Shown here one piece after another: positions 1 through 7,668 of a stretch of 64,000 bases of DNA (position 1 is its first letter; every line of letters begins with the position of its first letter). A program made the position numbers and the translations under genes. The notes under the pieces are model-generated. The model was given only the letters and a program-made list of their open reading frames with translations. It had not been told where the DNA came from and did no database searches. Origin of the DNA: Pyrinomonadaceae bacterium (GTDB lineage Bacteria; Acidobacteriota; Blastocatellia; Pyrinomonadales; Pyrinomonadaceae); NCBI GenBank assembly GCA_019694395.1, contig JAIBCC010000004.1:124001-188000 (forward strand), in the 5' to 3' direction.

Positions 1-185
1 TTCTGGATGAAATGCCGCATAAACATATTGCCGCTTTTCTCGGCGTTCCGGTTTCAACCGTCAAATGGCGTGTTCACAAAGGCAAAGAATATTTACGCGA
101 ACAGCTTGAAATCATAAACAATAAAGAGGTTATATGGAAAAAGAAAAAGAAATCAGCCGGCTCGTCAGAGTCCTCCGTCAAATAG
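1..185 (+). CDS. ECF-type RNA polymerase sigma factor, C-terminal fragment
   Basis: The frame is open from the window edge and ends at TAG 183-185; only about 60 C-terminal residues are present. The visible part reads LDEMPHKHIAAFLGV then STVKWRVHKGKEYLRE. This is the helix-turn-helix of sigma region 4 (the -35 binding part) with the usual recognition-helix pattern STVKxRxxKG. The lysine-rich tail after EIINNKEV is translated across the start of the next gene, so the two overlap by 52 nt in different frames. That length is unusual and suggests translational coupling. The N-terminal half lies outside the window. A non-ECF LuxR-type HTH is possible but the spacing fits sigma region 4. Confidence 0.75.
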   Translation, partial: LDEMPHKHIAAFLGVPVSTVKWRVHKGKEYLREQLEIINNKEVIWKKKKKSAGSSESSVK

Positions 186-484
186 CTTTTGCCGAAAAGT
201 TTTCGCTGATCATCAGTAAAAAAGAGGATCTATCCGAATTTAATCAGCAGCAATACAATCGAATTTTGGCTCGTCTGAAAGAACTTGAACCGTCAATCGA
301 AAATTTGTTTGCCGAACTCCACGAAGGAGTTTCATCGAAAGTTATTCGGATGGCAGCAAGGGAGCTTGCGGAATATTTTGAAGAAGATATTCATCCTAAA
401 AAACATCACCATTTCGGTCGTTGGCGAAAAGGACGGGTTTTTGTCGGTTTTGCGCCGGGATTTGATAAACGCTGCGAATGGTAA
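134..484 (+). CDS. Small protein of unknown function, paralogue of the next gene
   Basis: This 116-residue protein has no signal peptide or membrane segment. I do not recognise a family. Its first 90 residues align with the following gene: both start MEKEKE, both have VLR near residue 14, both carry QYNRxLARLxEL around residues 39-50, an EG-S pair about 15 residues on, then MAxRxLxxYxE. A histidine cluster (KKHHHF) follows, and the protein ends with FGRWRKGRVFVGF, resembling a shortened version of its neighbour. It overlaps the upstream sigma-factor gene by 52 nt and lies 22 nt before the paralogue, so the three probably form one operon. A role tied to the sigma factor is inference only. Confidence 0.65.
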   Translation: MEKEKEISRLVRVLRQIAFAEKFSLIISKKEDLSEFNQQQYNRILARLKELEPSIENLFAELHEGVSSKVIRMAARELAEYFEEDIHPKKHHHFGRWRKGRVFVGFAPGFDKRCEW

Positions 485-506
485 AAAAAATTCGAGGTTT
501 TGAATT

Positions 507-977
507 ATGGAAAAAGAAAAAGAATTGAGAAAACTAATCAATGTTTTACGCCGGACGGCACGAATGGCGATGCAGTCGGAATGGACGGGCGGACAACAGG
601 ACTCTGCGCCGTATTGTGCCGAACAATACAATCGGGTTTTAGCCAGACTGACCGAATTGGACGAAACCGTCGGCACAGTTTTTTCGCCTTTGCCTGAAGG
701 AAGTTCGCTAACTGTGACTGCAATGGCTTGCCGCCAGCTTTCGGCTTATTACGAAGACGAATTCGGCAGACATTTTTGGGGATGGGGCGGACCTAAAGCA
801 CAGGGTTTTACCTACAATGCCGACGCTTTCAAAGAATTTTGGAAAAATTCCGCGCACGAATTTGAAGAACTCGGCGAATTTATCCGCGAGAGCATCGAAG
901 AATGGTTTCGGGTGAAAAAGAAAGACGGAAAAAAAGAGGAAGAGCCGTCCGAGGAAAAGGAAAAGGCTGAGAAATAA
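507..977 (+). CDS. Small charged protein of unknown function, paralogue of the preceding gene
   Basis: This 156-residue protein shares its N-terminal half with the gene before it (MEKEKE, VLRR, QYNRVLARLTEL, MACRQLSAYYEDE). It adds a C-terminal helix-rich half ending in a lysine/glutamate tail (KKKDGKKEEEPSEE). There is no signal peptide, membrane span or known motif. Tandem duplication behind an ECF sigma factor suggests a pair of cytoplasmic accessory proteins, but the sequence gives no catalytic hint. It is the last gene of the run: a 140-bp repeat element follows about 10 nt after the stop. Confidence 0.65.
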   Translation: MEKEKELRKLINVLRRTARMAMQSEWTGGQQDSAPYCAEQYNRVLARLTELDETVGTVFSPLPEGSSLTVTAMACRQLSAYYEDEFGRHFWGWGGPKAQGFTYNADAFKEFWKNSAHEFEELGEFIRESIEEWFRVKKKDGKKEEEPSEEKEKAEK

Positions 978-985
978 TTTCTCTA

Positions 986-1126
986 AAAAGATTTTTAACG
1001 CAAAGACGCAGAGAGGCAAAGACGCAAGTTTTTGTAAAGTTATTTTTACTTTTTACTTTTGCCTTTTTACTTGAAATCCTTTGCGTCTTTGCGGACTTAG
1101 CGGCTTTGCGTTAAGAAAATCTTTTC
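986..1126. repeat. Inverted repeat element, 8-nt unit family (ACGCAAAG)
   Basis: The left arm at 995-1029 is made of near-copies of ACGCAAAG / ACGCAGAG / AGGCAAAG. The right arm at 1078-1114 is the reverse complement type (TTTGCGTC, TTTGCGGA, GCTTTGCGTT). The outer ends also match: AAAAGATTTTTAACGC on the left against GCGTTAAGAAAATCTTTT on the right. The spacer holds a copy of a second, 7-nt family (TTTTTACTTTTGCC, 1041-1072). It fills most of the gap between the small-protein genes and moeA. Confidence 0.8.
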
Positions 1127-1190
1127 TAATCAAGGCTTTCGGGATTGGAAACTTTTAATGTTCTGTGTAAATTCATATAATTTGAGCAGA

Positions 1191-2375
1191 ATGATTCCAA
1201 TTTCCGAAGCCATTTCAATTATTATCCGCGAAACTCCTTTGCTTGCTCCCGAAACGGTTGATTTAACAAATTCAATCGGACGCATTTTAGCCGAAGATAT
1301 TTTTGCCGATTCAGATTTACCGCCGTTTGACCGTTCGCAAATGGACGGTTTTGCGGTTAAAAGCGAAGATGTGCAGAATGTTCCCACTAAACTGAAAATT
1401 GTTGGCGAATCTGTCGCCGGAAAGCGTTGGCAAGGCGAGCTAAAATCTGGCGAAGCCGTGCGAATTATGACCGGCGCAGCTTTGCCGATTGGGGCGGATT
1501 CGGTGCAGAAAGTCGAGGTAACTAAAGAATCCGATGGATTTATCAAAATCCTTGAACCAACTAAAGCCGGACAATTTTTCGTCAAAAAAGCAACTGAAAT
1601 CACTAAAGGAACTAAAGTTTTTGAAAAAGGCGAAGTCATTACTAAAAAAATGATTGCGACTTTAGCCTCGTTCGGTTATGCAAAAATAAAAGTCTCTCAA
1701 CGTCCGACAATTTCGATTTTAGCTACCGGAAGCGAATTAGTTTCTATCAACGAAATTCCAAATGAAGACGGAATCCGCGATTCAAATTCCGCCACGATCA
1801 AAGCCTTTGCTGAAAAGTTTGCAAAAATCGAAAATGTCGAATTGATAAAAGACGATTTGGAAACTCTGAAATCAAAAATCAAAAATCAAAAATCAAAAAT
1901 CACAATTCTCACTGGTGGCGTTTCGATGGGCGATTATGATTTTACCAAACCTGCTTTGCGCGAACTCGGGGCAGAGATTTTCTTTGAAAAAGTTTGTTTG
2001 AAACCGGGTAAACCTTGCGTTTTCGCTAAACTTGGCGAGCAATTAATTTTTGGATTGCCGGGAAATCCTGTTTCGGTCATTACGACTTTTAGTTTGTTTG
2101 TGCGGACGGCGATTTTGCAGATGCAAAGCGCAAAAGAAAACCAATTAAAACGAGGTTTTGCGATTCTTTCAAACTCAATGAAGGGAGCAAAAGAACGTGA
2201 TTCCTATTTACCCGCGACGCTTGAAATTGACGAAAAAGCACAACTTATTGCTACACCTTTACGCTTTAGCGGTTCATCGGATTTTGTCGGATTTGCTAAA
2301 GCTGATTGTCTAATTTTCGTGCCGAAAGGCGAAATTTTAGAAGCGGAAAGCGTGGCTCAAATCGTTTTTATTTAG
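1191..2375 (+). CDS. moeA: Molybdopterin molybdenumtransferase MoeA
   Basis: MoeA inserts molybdate into adenylylated molybdopterin, the last step of molybdenum cofactor synthesis in the cytoplasm. Visible signatures are the N-terminal ISEAISIII, DLPPFDRSQMDGFAV (the conserved PxxxxSxMDGyA segment), GEAVRIMTGAALP, the nucleotide-binding LTGGVSMGDYDF, and KPGKPCVFAKL followed by FGLPGNPVSV. Length (394 residues) is normal. I start at ATG 1191 because MIPISEAI matches family N-termini; an in-frame ATG at 1158 would add 11 residues. A 7-nt-unit repeat is translated as a lysine-rich linker just before the GGVS motif. moaC lies 3 kb downstream, so this is a loose Moco locus. Confidence 0.93.
   Translation: MIPISEAISIIIRETPLLAPETVDLTNSIGRILAEDIFADSDLPPFDRSQMDGFAVKSEDVQNVPTKLKIVGESVAGKRWQGELKSGEAVRIMTGAALPIGADSVQKVEVTKESDGFIKILEPTKAGQFFVKKATEITKGTKVFEKGEVITKKMIATLASFGYAKIKVSQRPTISILATGSELVSINEIPNEDGIRDSNSATIKAFAEKFAKIENVELIKDDLETLKSKIKNQKSKITILTGGVSMGDYDFTKPALRELGAEIFFEKVCLKPGKPCVFAKLGEQLIFGLPGNPVSVITTFSLFVRTAILQMQSAKENQLKRGFAILSNSMKGAKERDSYLPATLEIDEKAQLIATPLRFSGSSDFVGFAKADCLIFVPKGEILEAESVAQIVFI
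1868..1902 (+). repeat. 7-nt unit repeat (AAATCAA type) inside moeA
   Basis: Five near-perfect copies of a heptamer (ATCAAAA) lie inside moeA and are read as KSKIKNQKSKI. Because 7 is not a multiple of 3, the peptide repeats every 7 residues. It sits in the linker just before the LTGGVSMGDYD motif, where a surface loop tolerates length change. Confidence 0.75.
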
Positions 2376-2380
2376 AGTTT

Positions 2381-2469
2381 TAGCCACGAATTAACACGAA
2401 TTCGCACGAATTATTTTGATTTAAGATAACCAATAAAAATTCGTGTAGATTTGTGTTAATTCGTGGCTA
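2381..2469. repeat. Inverted repeat element, 10-nt unit family (CACGAATTAA)
   Basis: The left arm (2381-2414) carries CCACGAATTA, ACACGAATTC, GCACGAATTA. The right arm (2436-2468) carries the complements, ATTCGTGTAGATTTGTG and TTAATTCGTGGCTA. The terminal 16 bases pair perfectly (TAGCCACGAATTAACA). It lies exactly between the convergent stop codons of moeA and the acetylesterase, where it could act as a bidirectional terminator-like hairpin. Confidence 0.8.
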
Positions 2470-2474
2470 TATCT

Positions 2475-4490
2475 TCATTGAAATTTATTCCCAACCGTTA
2501 CGCCCTTCCAATCATCCGTGCGAAAAGGTGAAACCGGAAATCCTGCCGAATTATAAAGATTTGCATCAATCGGCGCGTCTGACCAAGCGTATCTGACCGC
2601 CACAGGCTTGGTCACTTTTGAATTGGAAACAATAACTTTATCGCCTTCAATTCGTGCTTGAGCATAGTAAAAAACTTTATCATCACCGGCAATTTCAAAC
2701 CCGCGAACGTAGCCAAATTTATCTTTGGCAGTTAAACCGTTGTAAGCGTATTTAAATGAAACAATTGCCTGTCCATTCTCAAATTTGACCGAATCATACA
2801 GCGGACTACTAAACGGGATATTTTGCCCATAAATATCTTTGAGAGCATTTGCCACCAAACGCCAGCCGACATCTTGTTTATTGGTCGGATGAATGTCTGT
2901 CGGATTGCCAATATCGGTCGTGACCGCCATTCCGGTTTTCGGTAAACTCAAGGTCATTGTTTGCGCCTCACGCAATTCCGCCCAACCGCTGCCTTCATTA
3001 CTGCTCTGATTTCTGCCGTAACTTGAAAGCTGAACAAAATAAAAATAGAAGTCATCGTTCCATTTTTTGCGCCAATCTTCGATTAATAAAGGAAAAGTCT
3101 TACGGTATTGATATGAACGTCCGGCGTTGGTTTCGCCTTGATACCAAAGCACGCCTCGCATCGCAAACGGCAGAATCGGCGCAATCATTCCGTTATAAAT
3201 TGTCGTGCCGATGTTGTTGCTCGAATGCCCGTATTCGTGTTTTTCGGCAAATGACGGCATCAGATACCAATTATCTTTTCCAAGCGGAATTTTATCGTTT
3301 TTAGAAGCTAAGAAAACATCGTCCGCCGAGCCTTGCAAACCTAACCCGAACCATTCCGGTTCAATCGCCCGATTCATTTTGATAACGATACGATTTTCAC
3401 CCGCTTTCCAAGTATTTTTGGGAATTACGATCTCACGTTTTCCTTTCAAAATGCCCTTAAAAATCTGCAAACCGTTGATATAAACTTCGTTGTAGCTGTA
3501 GCTTTCGGCAAGTCCGAGCGTTGTTTCCTGTTCGACAAAATCAGCCGGAATTTCGATTTTTCGCGCCATGTAACCGTTTCCGCGAAATTGCCAAATTCCC
3601 TTCCAATCCCACGCTCCCATCGGATTATTGGCAATCCATTTCGTAAAATCGTAATTCGGGTCAAGGTATTTTTTCTCATCAGCCAAAGTCGGATTTGCAT
3701 TTTCATCGCCGAGCGCGGCTTTTTTGACTCTTTTTTCCAGCATCGCATCCGCTTCCGTCCAGTTTTTCGGCAGATTTTGTCCGTAAGTTTTGAGTTCATC
3801 CGAAGAAAGCATTCCTTCTTTGCTTATCCAGCCTTCAACTTGCGAACCGCCCCAGGACGAATGAACCAGACCAACTGGAATTTTTGTTTTTTGATAAATT
3901 TGACGCGCAAAGAAAAAGCCGATGGCAGTGAAATCTCCGACTGTTTCAGGCGAACTTAATTTCCATTCGCCCGCATTCAAATCGGTTTGCGGTTCGATTT
4001 CAACATTATGGGTGACAAAAAAATGCCGAATCATCGGATAGTTTGAATCTTTTCGTTCTGCCTTGAAATTATCAGCCTGTTTGACTGTCCATTCCATGTT
4101 TGACTGACCGGAACAGAGCCAAACTTCGCCAATCAGCACATCTTTAACAGTTAAATTCTCTGAATTAGTCGAAACTTTTAATTCATATGGACCAATCCAC
4201 TCTGTTGGACCAAATTCAACTGACCATTTTCCAGTTGAATCGGCTTTGGTCATTTTAAACAGCCCATTTTGTGAGGCATATACTCCACCTTCTGGATTCA
4301 ACCCAACATTGACCGTTTCATTCGGTTTTGCCCAGCCCCAAACCGGAATTGGCTTTTGCCTTTGCAAAACAACGTGATCGGAAAAAAGGCGGGCTAGTTT
4401 CAATTGCCCGAAAACTGCTGAATTTCCCAGAATAAGAAAACAAAAAACGCCGAAGCCGATTAGTTGAAGAAGTTTGCTGATTTTGTTCAT
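2475..4490 (-). CDS. Sialate O-acetylesterase (SGNH-type), secreted
   Basis: This 671-residue exported esterase is predicted to remove O-acetyl groups from sialic acid or related glycans. A signal peptide is visible (LLQLIGFGVFCFLILGNSAVFGQ). It is followed by the family N-terminus FSDHVVLQRQKPIPVWGWA, the nucleophile motif SGQSNMEW, the HSSWGGSQVEGW block, GVLWYQGETNAG, and a C-terminal DIGNPTDIHPTNK that supplies the D-x-x-H pair. A central jelly-roll-like insert (about residues 280-400) is usual in the family. I take ATG 4490 as start because the longer open frame to 4661 lacks homology and runs back into the divergent methyltransferase gene. The actual substrate is not determined by sequence. 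Confidence 0.88.
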   Translation of the reverse strand: MNKISKLLQLIGFGVFCFLILGNSAVFGQLKLARLFSDHVVLQRQKPIPVWGWAKPNETVNVGLNPEGGVYASQNGLFKMTKADSTGKWSVEFGPTEWIGPYELKVSTNSENLTVKDVLIGEVWLCSGQSNMEWTVKQADNFKAERKDSNYPMIRHFFVTHNVEIEPQTDLNAGEWKLSSPETVGDFTAIGFFFARQIYQKTKIPVGLVHSSWGGSQVEGWISKEGMLSSDELKTYGQNLPKNWTEADAMLEKRVKKAALGDENANPTLADEKKYLDPNYDFTKWIANNPMGAWDWKGIWQFRGNGYMARKIEIPADFVEQETTLGLAESYSYNEVYINGLQIFKGILKGKREIVIPKNTWKAGENRIVIKMNRAIEPEWFGLGLQGSADDVFLASKNDKIPLGKDNWYLMPSFAEKHEYGHSSNNIGTTIYNGMIAPILPFAMRGVLWYQGETNAGRSYQYRKTFPLLIEDWRKKWNDDFYFYFVQLSSYGRNQSSNEGSGWAELREAQTMTLSLPKTGMAVTTDIGNPTDIHPTNKQDVGWRLVANALKDIYGQNIPFSSPLYDSVKFENGQAIVSFKYAYNGLTAKDKFGYVRGFEIAGDDKVFYYAQARIEGDKVIVSNSKVTKPVAVRYAWSDAPIDANLYNSAGFPVSPFRTDDWKGVTVGNKFQ

Positions 4491-4595
4491 ATCGAAAACA
4501 TTATAGTCAAAGATTGAGATTTTGCATCTCTGGCGATGATCGGATTTGAAAGTTGCTTTGTTGGAAGCCGAAAGTATTGTTAAAATATCTTTTTT

Positions 4596-5333
4596 ATGAA
4601 CGAAAAACCAGTTGCGCTCGCGCACGAAGCAATCCATGAAACGGTTGAAAAGATTTTGCAAAATGAACCGCGCGGCACAATTCTGGATGTTCCATCAGGC
4701 GAAGGAGCATTAGCTTTACGCCTGAAAAACCTTGGATTTTCGGTTTCCTGCGCCGACCTTTATCCGCAAATCTTTAAACTCGAAGAGGTTGAAAACCGTC
4801 AGGGAAATTTAGACGCTGAACTTCCATTTTCCAGTAATTCTTTTGATTACATTGTTTGCGTCGAGGGATTAGAACATATTGAAAATCCCGCCAACGCCAT
4901 TCGGGAATTTTTCCGCCTACTCAAAACGGGTGGAACTTTGATTGTTTCCGTTCCCAACATTATGAACATCGAAGAGCGTCTGAAATGGCTTTTCAACGGC
5001 TACACTTCGCACTTTAAACCGTTGTCAAAACAATCGCTTGACGACATTTCACGCGAATTCGGCGGAATGGAAGAAATTGCTCTGCACGTTAATCCGATTG
5101 GTTATTCGGAAGTGCGCTATTTGCTTGAAAAAAGCGGTTTTGAACTGATCGAAACAACATTTGATAAGAAAAAGAAAAATTCTTGGGCTTATTTGCCAAT
5201 TATTGCAATGATTCGACTTGCAAACCACTTTACTTCACCAAAAAAACGTGAAAGCCGTTGGACAAACGAGCTGAATTCCAATGAAGTTTTGCTGGGTGGA
5301 AACACTTTGATTTTTAAGGCGAGAAAAAAATGA
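4596..5333 (+). CDS. Class I SAM-dependent methyltransferase
   Basis: This 245-residue protein has the Rossmann methyltransferase motifs: motif I ILDVPSGEGALALRL (about residues 29-43), an acidic residue after strand 2 (CADLYP), motif IV FDYIVCVEGLEHIENP, and LLKTGGTLIVSVPN as motif VI. The C-terminal third is rich in basic residues and has a hydrophobic stretch (AYLPIIAMIRLANHF), possibly for membrane association. The architecture resembles Methyltransf_11/UbiG-like enzymes that modify small molecules or glycans. The substrate is unknown. The gene overlaps moaC by 4 nt (ATGA), so the two are co-translated. The divergent neighbour is a secreted esterase. Confidence 0.85.
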   Translation: MNEKPVALAHEAIHETVEKILQNEPRGTILDVPSGEGALALRLKNLGFSVSCADLYPQIFKLEEVENRQGNLDAELPFSSNSFDYIVCVEGLEHIENPANAIREFFRLLKTGGTLIVSVPNIMNIEERLKWLFNGYTSHFKPLSKQSLDDISREFGGMEEIALHVNPIGYSEVRYLLEKSGFELIETTFDKKKKNSWAYLPIIAMIRLANHFTSPKKRESRWTNELNSNEVLLGGNTLIFKARKK

Positions 5334-5794
5334 ATAAACTTTCACATTTTGACGAACAGGGAAAAATAAAAATGGTTGATGTTTCGGACAAGCAAATCAC
5401 GAAGCGTCAGGCAACTGCTTCGGGAAAAGTTTTGATGAGTGCTGGAACAATCAAAATATTGCAAAATCAAACAAATCCCAAAGGAAATCCGTTTGAAATC
5501 GCGCGCATCGCCGGAATTATGGCAGCCAAGCAAACCGCCAATTTAATTCCGCTGTGTCACCAATTACCGCTTTCAAAAGTTGAGGTCAGTGTAGAATTAA
5601 AAGATTACGGAGTTTATCTTGAAGCCGAAGTTGTTACCAATTCAAACACCGGTGTCGAAATGGAAGCCTTAATCGCTGTCAGTGTCGCCGCCTTAACAAT
5701 TTACGATATGTGTAAAGCGGTGCAGAAAGATATGCAAATTATCGAAATCCGGCTTGAAGCAAAAACAGGCGGAAAATCCGATTACAAGAGATAA
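5330..5794 (+). CDS. moaC: Cyclic pyranopterin monophosphate synthase MoaC
   Basis: MoaC converts 3',8-cyclo-7,8-dihydroguanosine triphosphate to cyclic pyranopterin monophosphate in Moco synthesis. At 154 residues it is full length. Clear motifs are KMVDVSDK near the N-terminus, GIMAAKQTANLIPLCHQLPL (the LCHPLPL active-site signature), NTGVEMEALIAVSVAALTIYDMCKA and the C-terminal KTGGKSD. It starts at the ATG overlapping the methyltransferase stop. It partners with moeA at 1191-2375; moaA, moaD and moaE are not in the window. Confidence 0.96.
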   Translation: MNKLSHFDEQGKIKMVDVSDKQITKRQATASGKVLMSAGTIKILQNQTNPKGNPFEIARIAGIMAAKQTANLIPLCHQLPLSKVEVSVELKDYGVYLEAEVVTNSNTGVEMEALIAVSVAALTIYDMCKAVQKDMQIIEIRLEAKTGGKSDYKR

Positions 5795-5839
5795 TTTTTC
5801 GGGTTTTGATTAAGGAATTTAGTATAATATCGCTTGAAT

Positions 5840-6427
5840 ATGCCAAAACTTACATTATTGCTAATTATTATTTTCCTCTGTGCTGCAACTTCTTTTTCAC
5901 AAGAATTTGCCGAAACTCCCAAATTAATGATTTTAGGACAAAAATGGAAGAAGGAAACTTCCGTTTCGATAATCCCGAATAAATCCGCGATCAGCGAACA
6001 AGACCGCGACAAGATCTCATCGTCTAATGCCTCTCCCAATTATGTGGTTGCCAAATATTTTTTGTATGAAACTACGGTTCTTAACCAAACGGGAAAAGTT
6101 GTTAAAGGTTTCGTCTGGGATTACATTTTTTATGATTCAAATACTAAGGCTGAATTAAAGCGGCATCAGTTTTTTTATTCAGCAAAAATAAAAAAAAATA
6201 AAAAAACGACGGTTAAAATTATGTCGCAAAAGCCTCCGTCAAACTTGGTTAGATTTGAAGATTACGGAAAAGAATCTCAGAATCAATACCTTGAAAAAAC
6301 ACAAATAACCTGCATTGTTTTTGATGATAAAACAATTTGGTATCCGCCAAATTTGAATATTACCGCTTGCAAAGATTTGCGAGACTTAATCCTTCCTAAA
6401 AAGAAAAATGCCACTAGCTACAATTGA
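5840..6427 (+). CDS. Secreted hypothetical protein
   Basis: This protein of about 195 residues has a clear signal peptide ([18 protein letters not shown], cleavage after SFS-Q). The mature part is rich in K, T and Y with alternating beta-type segments ([27 protein letters not shown]). Its layout resembles another small secreted protein at 61901-62404, but identity is low and I do not recognise a family. I use ATG 5840 over TTG 5834. Its 3' end overlaps ribB by 20 nt, which implies co-transcription. A -10-like TATAAT sits at 5823-5828, close to the start. Confidence 0.7.
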   Translation: MPKLTLLLIIIFLCAATSFSQEFAETPKLMILGQKWKKETSVSIIPNKSAISEQDRDKISSSNASPNYVVAKYFLYETTVLNQTGKVVKGFVWDYIFYDSNTKAELKRHQFFYSAKIKKNKKTTVKIMSQKPPSNLVRFEDYGKESQNQYLEKTQITCIVFDDKTIWYPPNLNITACKDLRDLILPKKKNATSYN

Positions 6428-7535
6428 AGAAGCCGTCGAAGACATTCGTAACGGCAAAATGATAATTATTGTTGACGATGAAGACCGCGAAAACGAAGGA
6501 GATCTGGTTTGCGCGGCGGAAAAAGTTACGCCTGAGATCATCAGTTTTATGGCGGTTCACGGGCGGGGACTGATCTGTTTGCCGCTCACCGAAGAACGTT
6601 GTGATTTTCTTCATCTTCCGCCGCAAACGGCAAATAACACTTCCGGTTTCGGCACGGCTTTTACCGTGTCCATCGAAGCAAAGTCCGGTGTCACGACCGG
6701 AATTTCAGCGGCAGACCGGGCTAAAACTATTCTGACCGCAGTTTCTCCGATGACCAACCCGAACGATTTGGCGCGTCCCGGTCACGTCTTCCCTTTGCGG
6801 GCAAAAAACGGCGGAGTTCTGGTGCGTGTCGGTCAAACCGAAGCCAGCGTGGACATGGCGCGAATCGCAGGTTTGGATCCGTCTGCTGTCATTTGCGAAA
6901 TTATGAACGATGACGGAACAATGGCGAGATTACCGGAGCTTGAGATTTTTGCCGAAAAGCATAATTTGAAAATTATCAGCGTGGCGGATTTAGTGCGCTA
7001 CCGCATCCAAAAGGAAAAACTCATTAAAAAAGTGGTCGAAACTGATTTACCGACAGAATTCGGAACTTTTCGTGTGATTGCTTACGAAAATATCATCAAT
7101 GGCGAAACTCATTTAGCAATTACTCTAGGCGAAATTTCGCAGACAACCGAAAGTGTTCCCGTGCGCGTCCAAACCGAGAATGTTACTTTTGCGATGTTTG
7201 GCTCAAAAATCGGCGAAGCGTCCGCTGCAATACAATCTTCACTTAAAAAAATTGCTAAAATAGGTTGTGGAGTAATTCTCTATTTGCGTCAAAAGGAGCA
7301 TAATTTGGATTTAATCCATCAGCTAAAAACCTATAAACTGATGCAGGAAAATGGCTTAACCTTTTCCGAGGCAAGAAAAGAAACAGGCTACGGACGAAAT
7401 CGCGATTATGGGATCGGCGCACAGATTTTAAATGATCTCGGTGTGCGGAAAATCAGTTTATTGACCAATCATCCGCCAAAAATTACAGCTATTGAGGCAT
7501 TTGAATTGGAGATTACAGAAATCGTTCCGGTTTAA
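6408..7535 (+). CDS. ribB: 3,4-dihydroxy-2-butanone 4-phosphate synthase with degenerate GTP cyclohydrolase II domain (RibBA/RibBX-like)
   Basis: The N-terminal domain (residues 1-200) has the intact DHBP synthase signature [10 protein letters not shown], plus [18 protein letters not shown] and [13 protein letters not shown], so it should make the four-carbon riboflavin precursor from ribulose 5-phosphate. The C-terminal domain (205-375) has the RibA fold and keeps [18 protein letters not shown], but the zinc site is gone. Where RibA has C-x10-C-x-C, this protein has N258, G269 and A271, and the catalytic EGRGIGL segment is replaced by KEHNLDL. The second activity is therefore probably lost. 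RibB proteins with an inactive RibA-like domain (RibBX) are known. A true ribA should exist elsewhere in the genome. Confidence 0.9.
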   Translation: MPLATIEEAVEDIRNGKMIIIVDDEDRENEGDLVCAAEKVTPEIISFMAVHGRGLICLPLTEERCDFLHLPPQTANNTSGFGTAFTVSIEAKSGVTTGISAADRAKTILTAVSPMTNPNDLARPGHVFPLRAKNGGVLVRVGQTEASVDMARIAGLDPSAVICEIMNDDGTMARLPELEIFAEKHNLKIISVADLVRYRIQKEKLIKKVVETDLPTEFGTFRVIAYENIINGETHLAITLGEISQTTESVPVRVQTENVTFAMFGSKIGEASAAIQSSLKKIAKIGCGVILYLRQKEHNLDLIHQLKTYKLMQENGLTFSEARKETGYGRNRDYGIGAQILNDLGVRKISLLTNHPPKITAIEAFELEITEIVPV

Positions 7536-7668
7536 AGTTTTTAATAAATCAAAATATGGAAATAAGTCGTGAGTTTTCTTTTCAAAATTTTAACTTTTCC
7601 TAAGTTACATTTTATTTTTGAAAAAGATACTCTCGTTTTATATCCTTTATTTCTATAAGTTGAAGTTT

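Noticed and set aside
986..1126. Insertion sequence
   Set aside because: Although it has inverted ends it is too short to code for a transposase and shows no obvious target duplication; treated as a non-coding repeat element.
1130..1639. 169-codon minus-strand ORF opposite moeA
   Set aside because: It is a shadow of moeA: it lies wholly antisense to a conserved gene and has no domain, signal peptide or ribosome-binding site.
4491..4661. 57-residue N-terminal extension of the sialate O-acetylesterase
   Set aside because: It runs into the divergent methyltransferase gene and precedes a clear signal peptide at ATG 4490.
6310..6408. FMN riboswitch before ribB
   Set aside because: The gene start overlaps the previous coding sequence, leaving no room for the aptamer, and none of its conserved helices are seen.
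7618..7668. TTG start extending TamB by 17 residues
   Set aside because: The extension is AT-rich and the following MTDETTNPPG with its transmembrane helix is the natural N-terminus.
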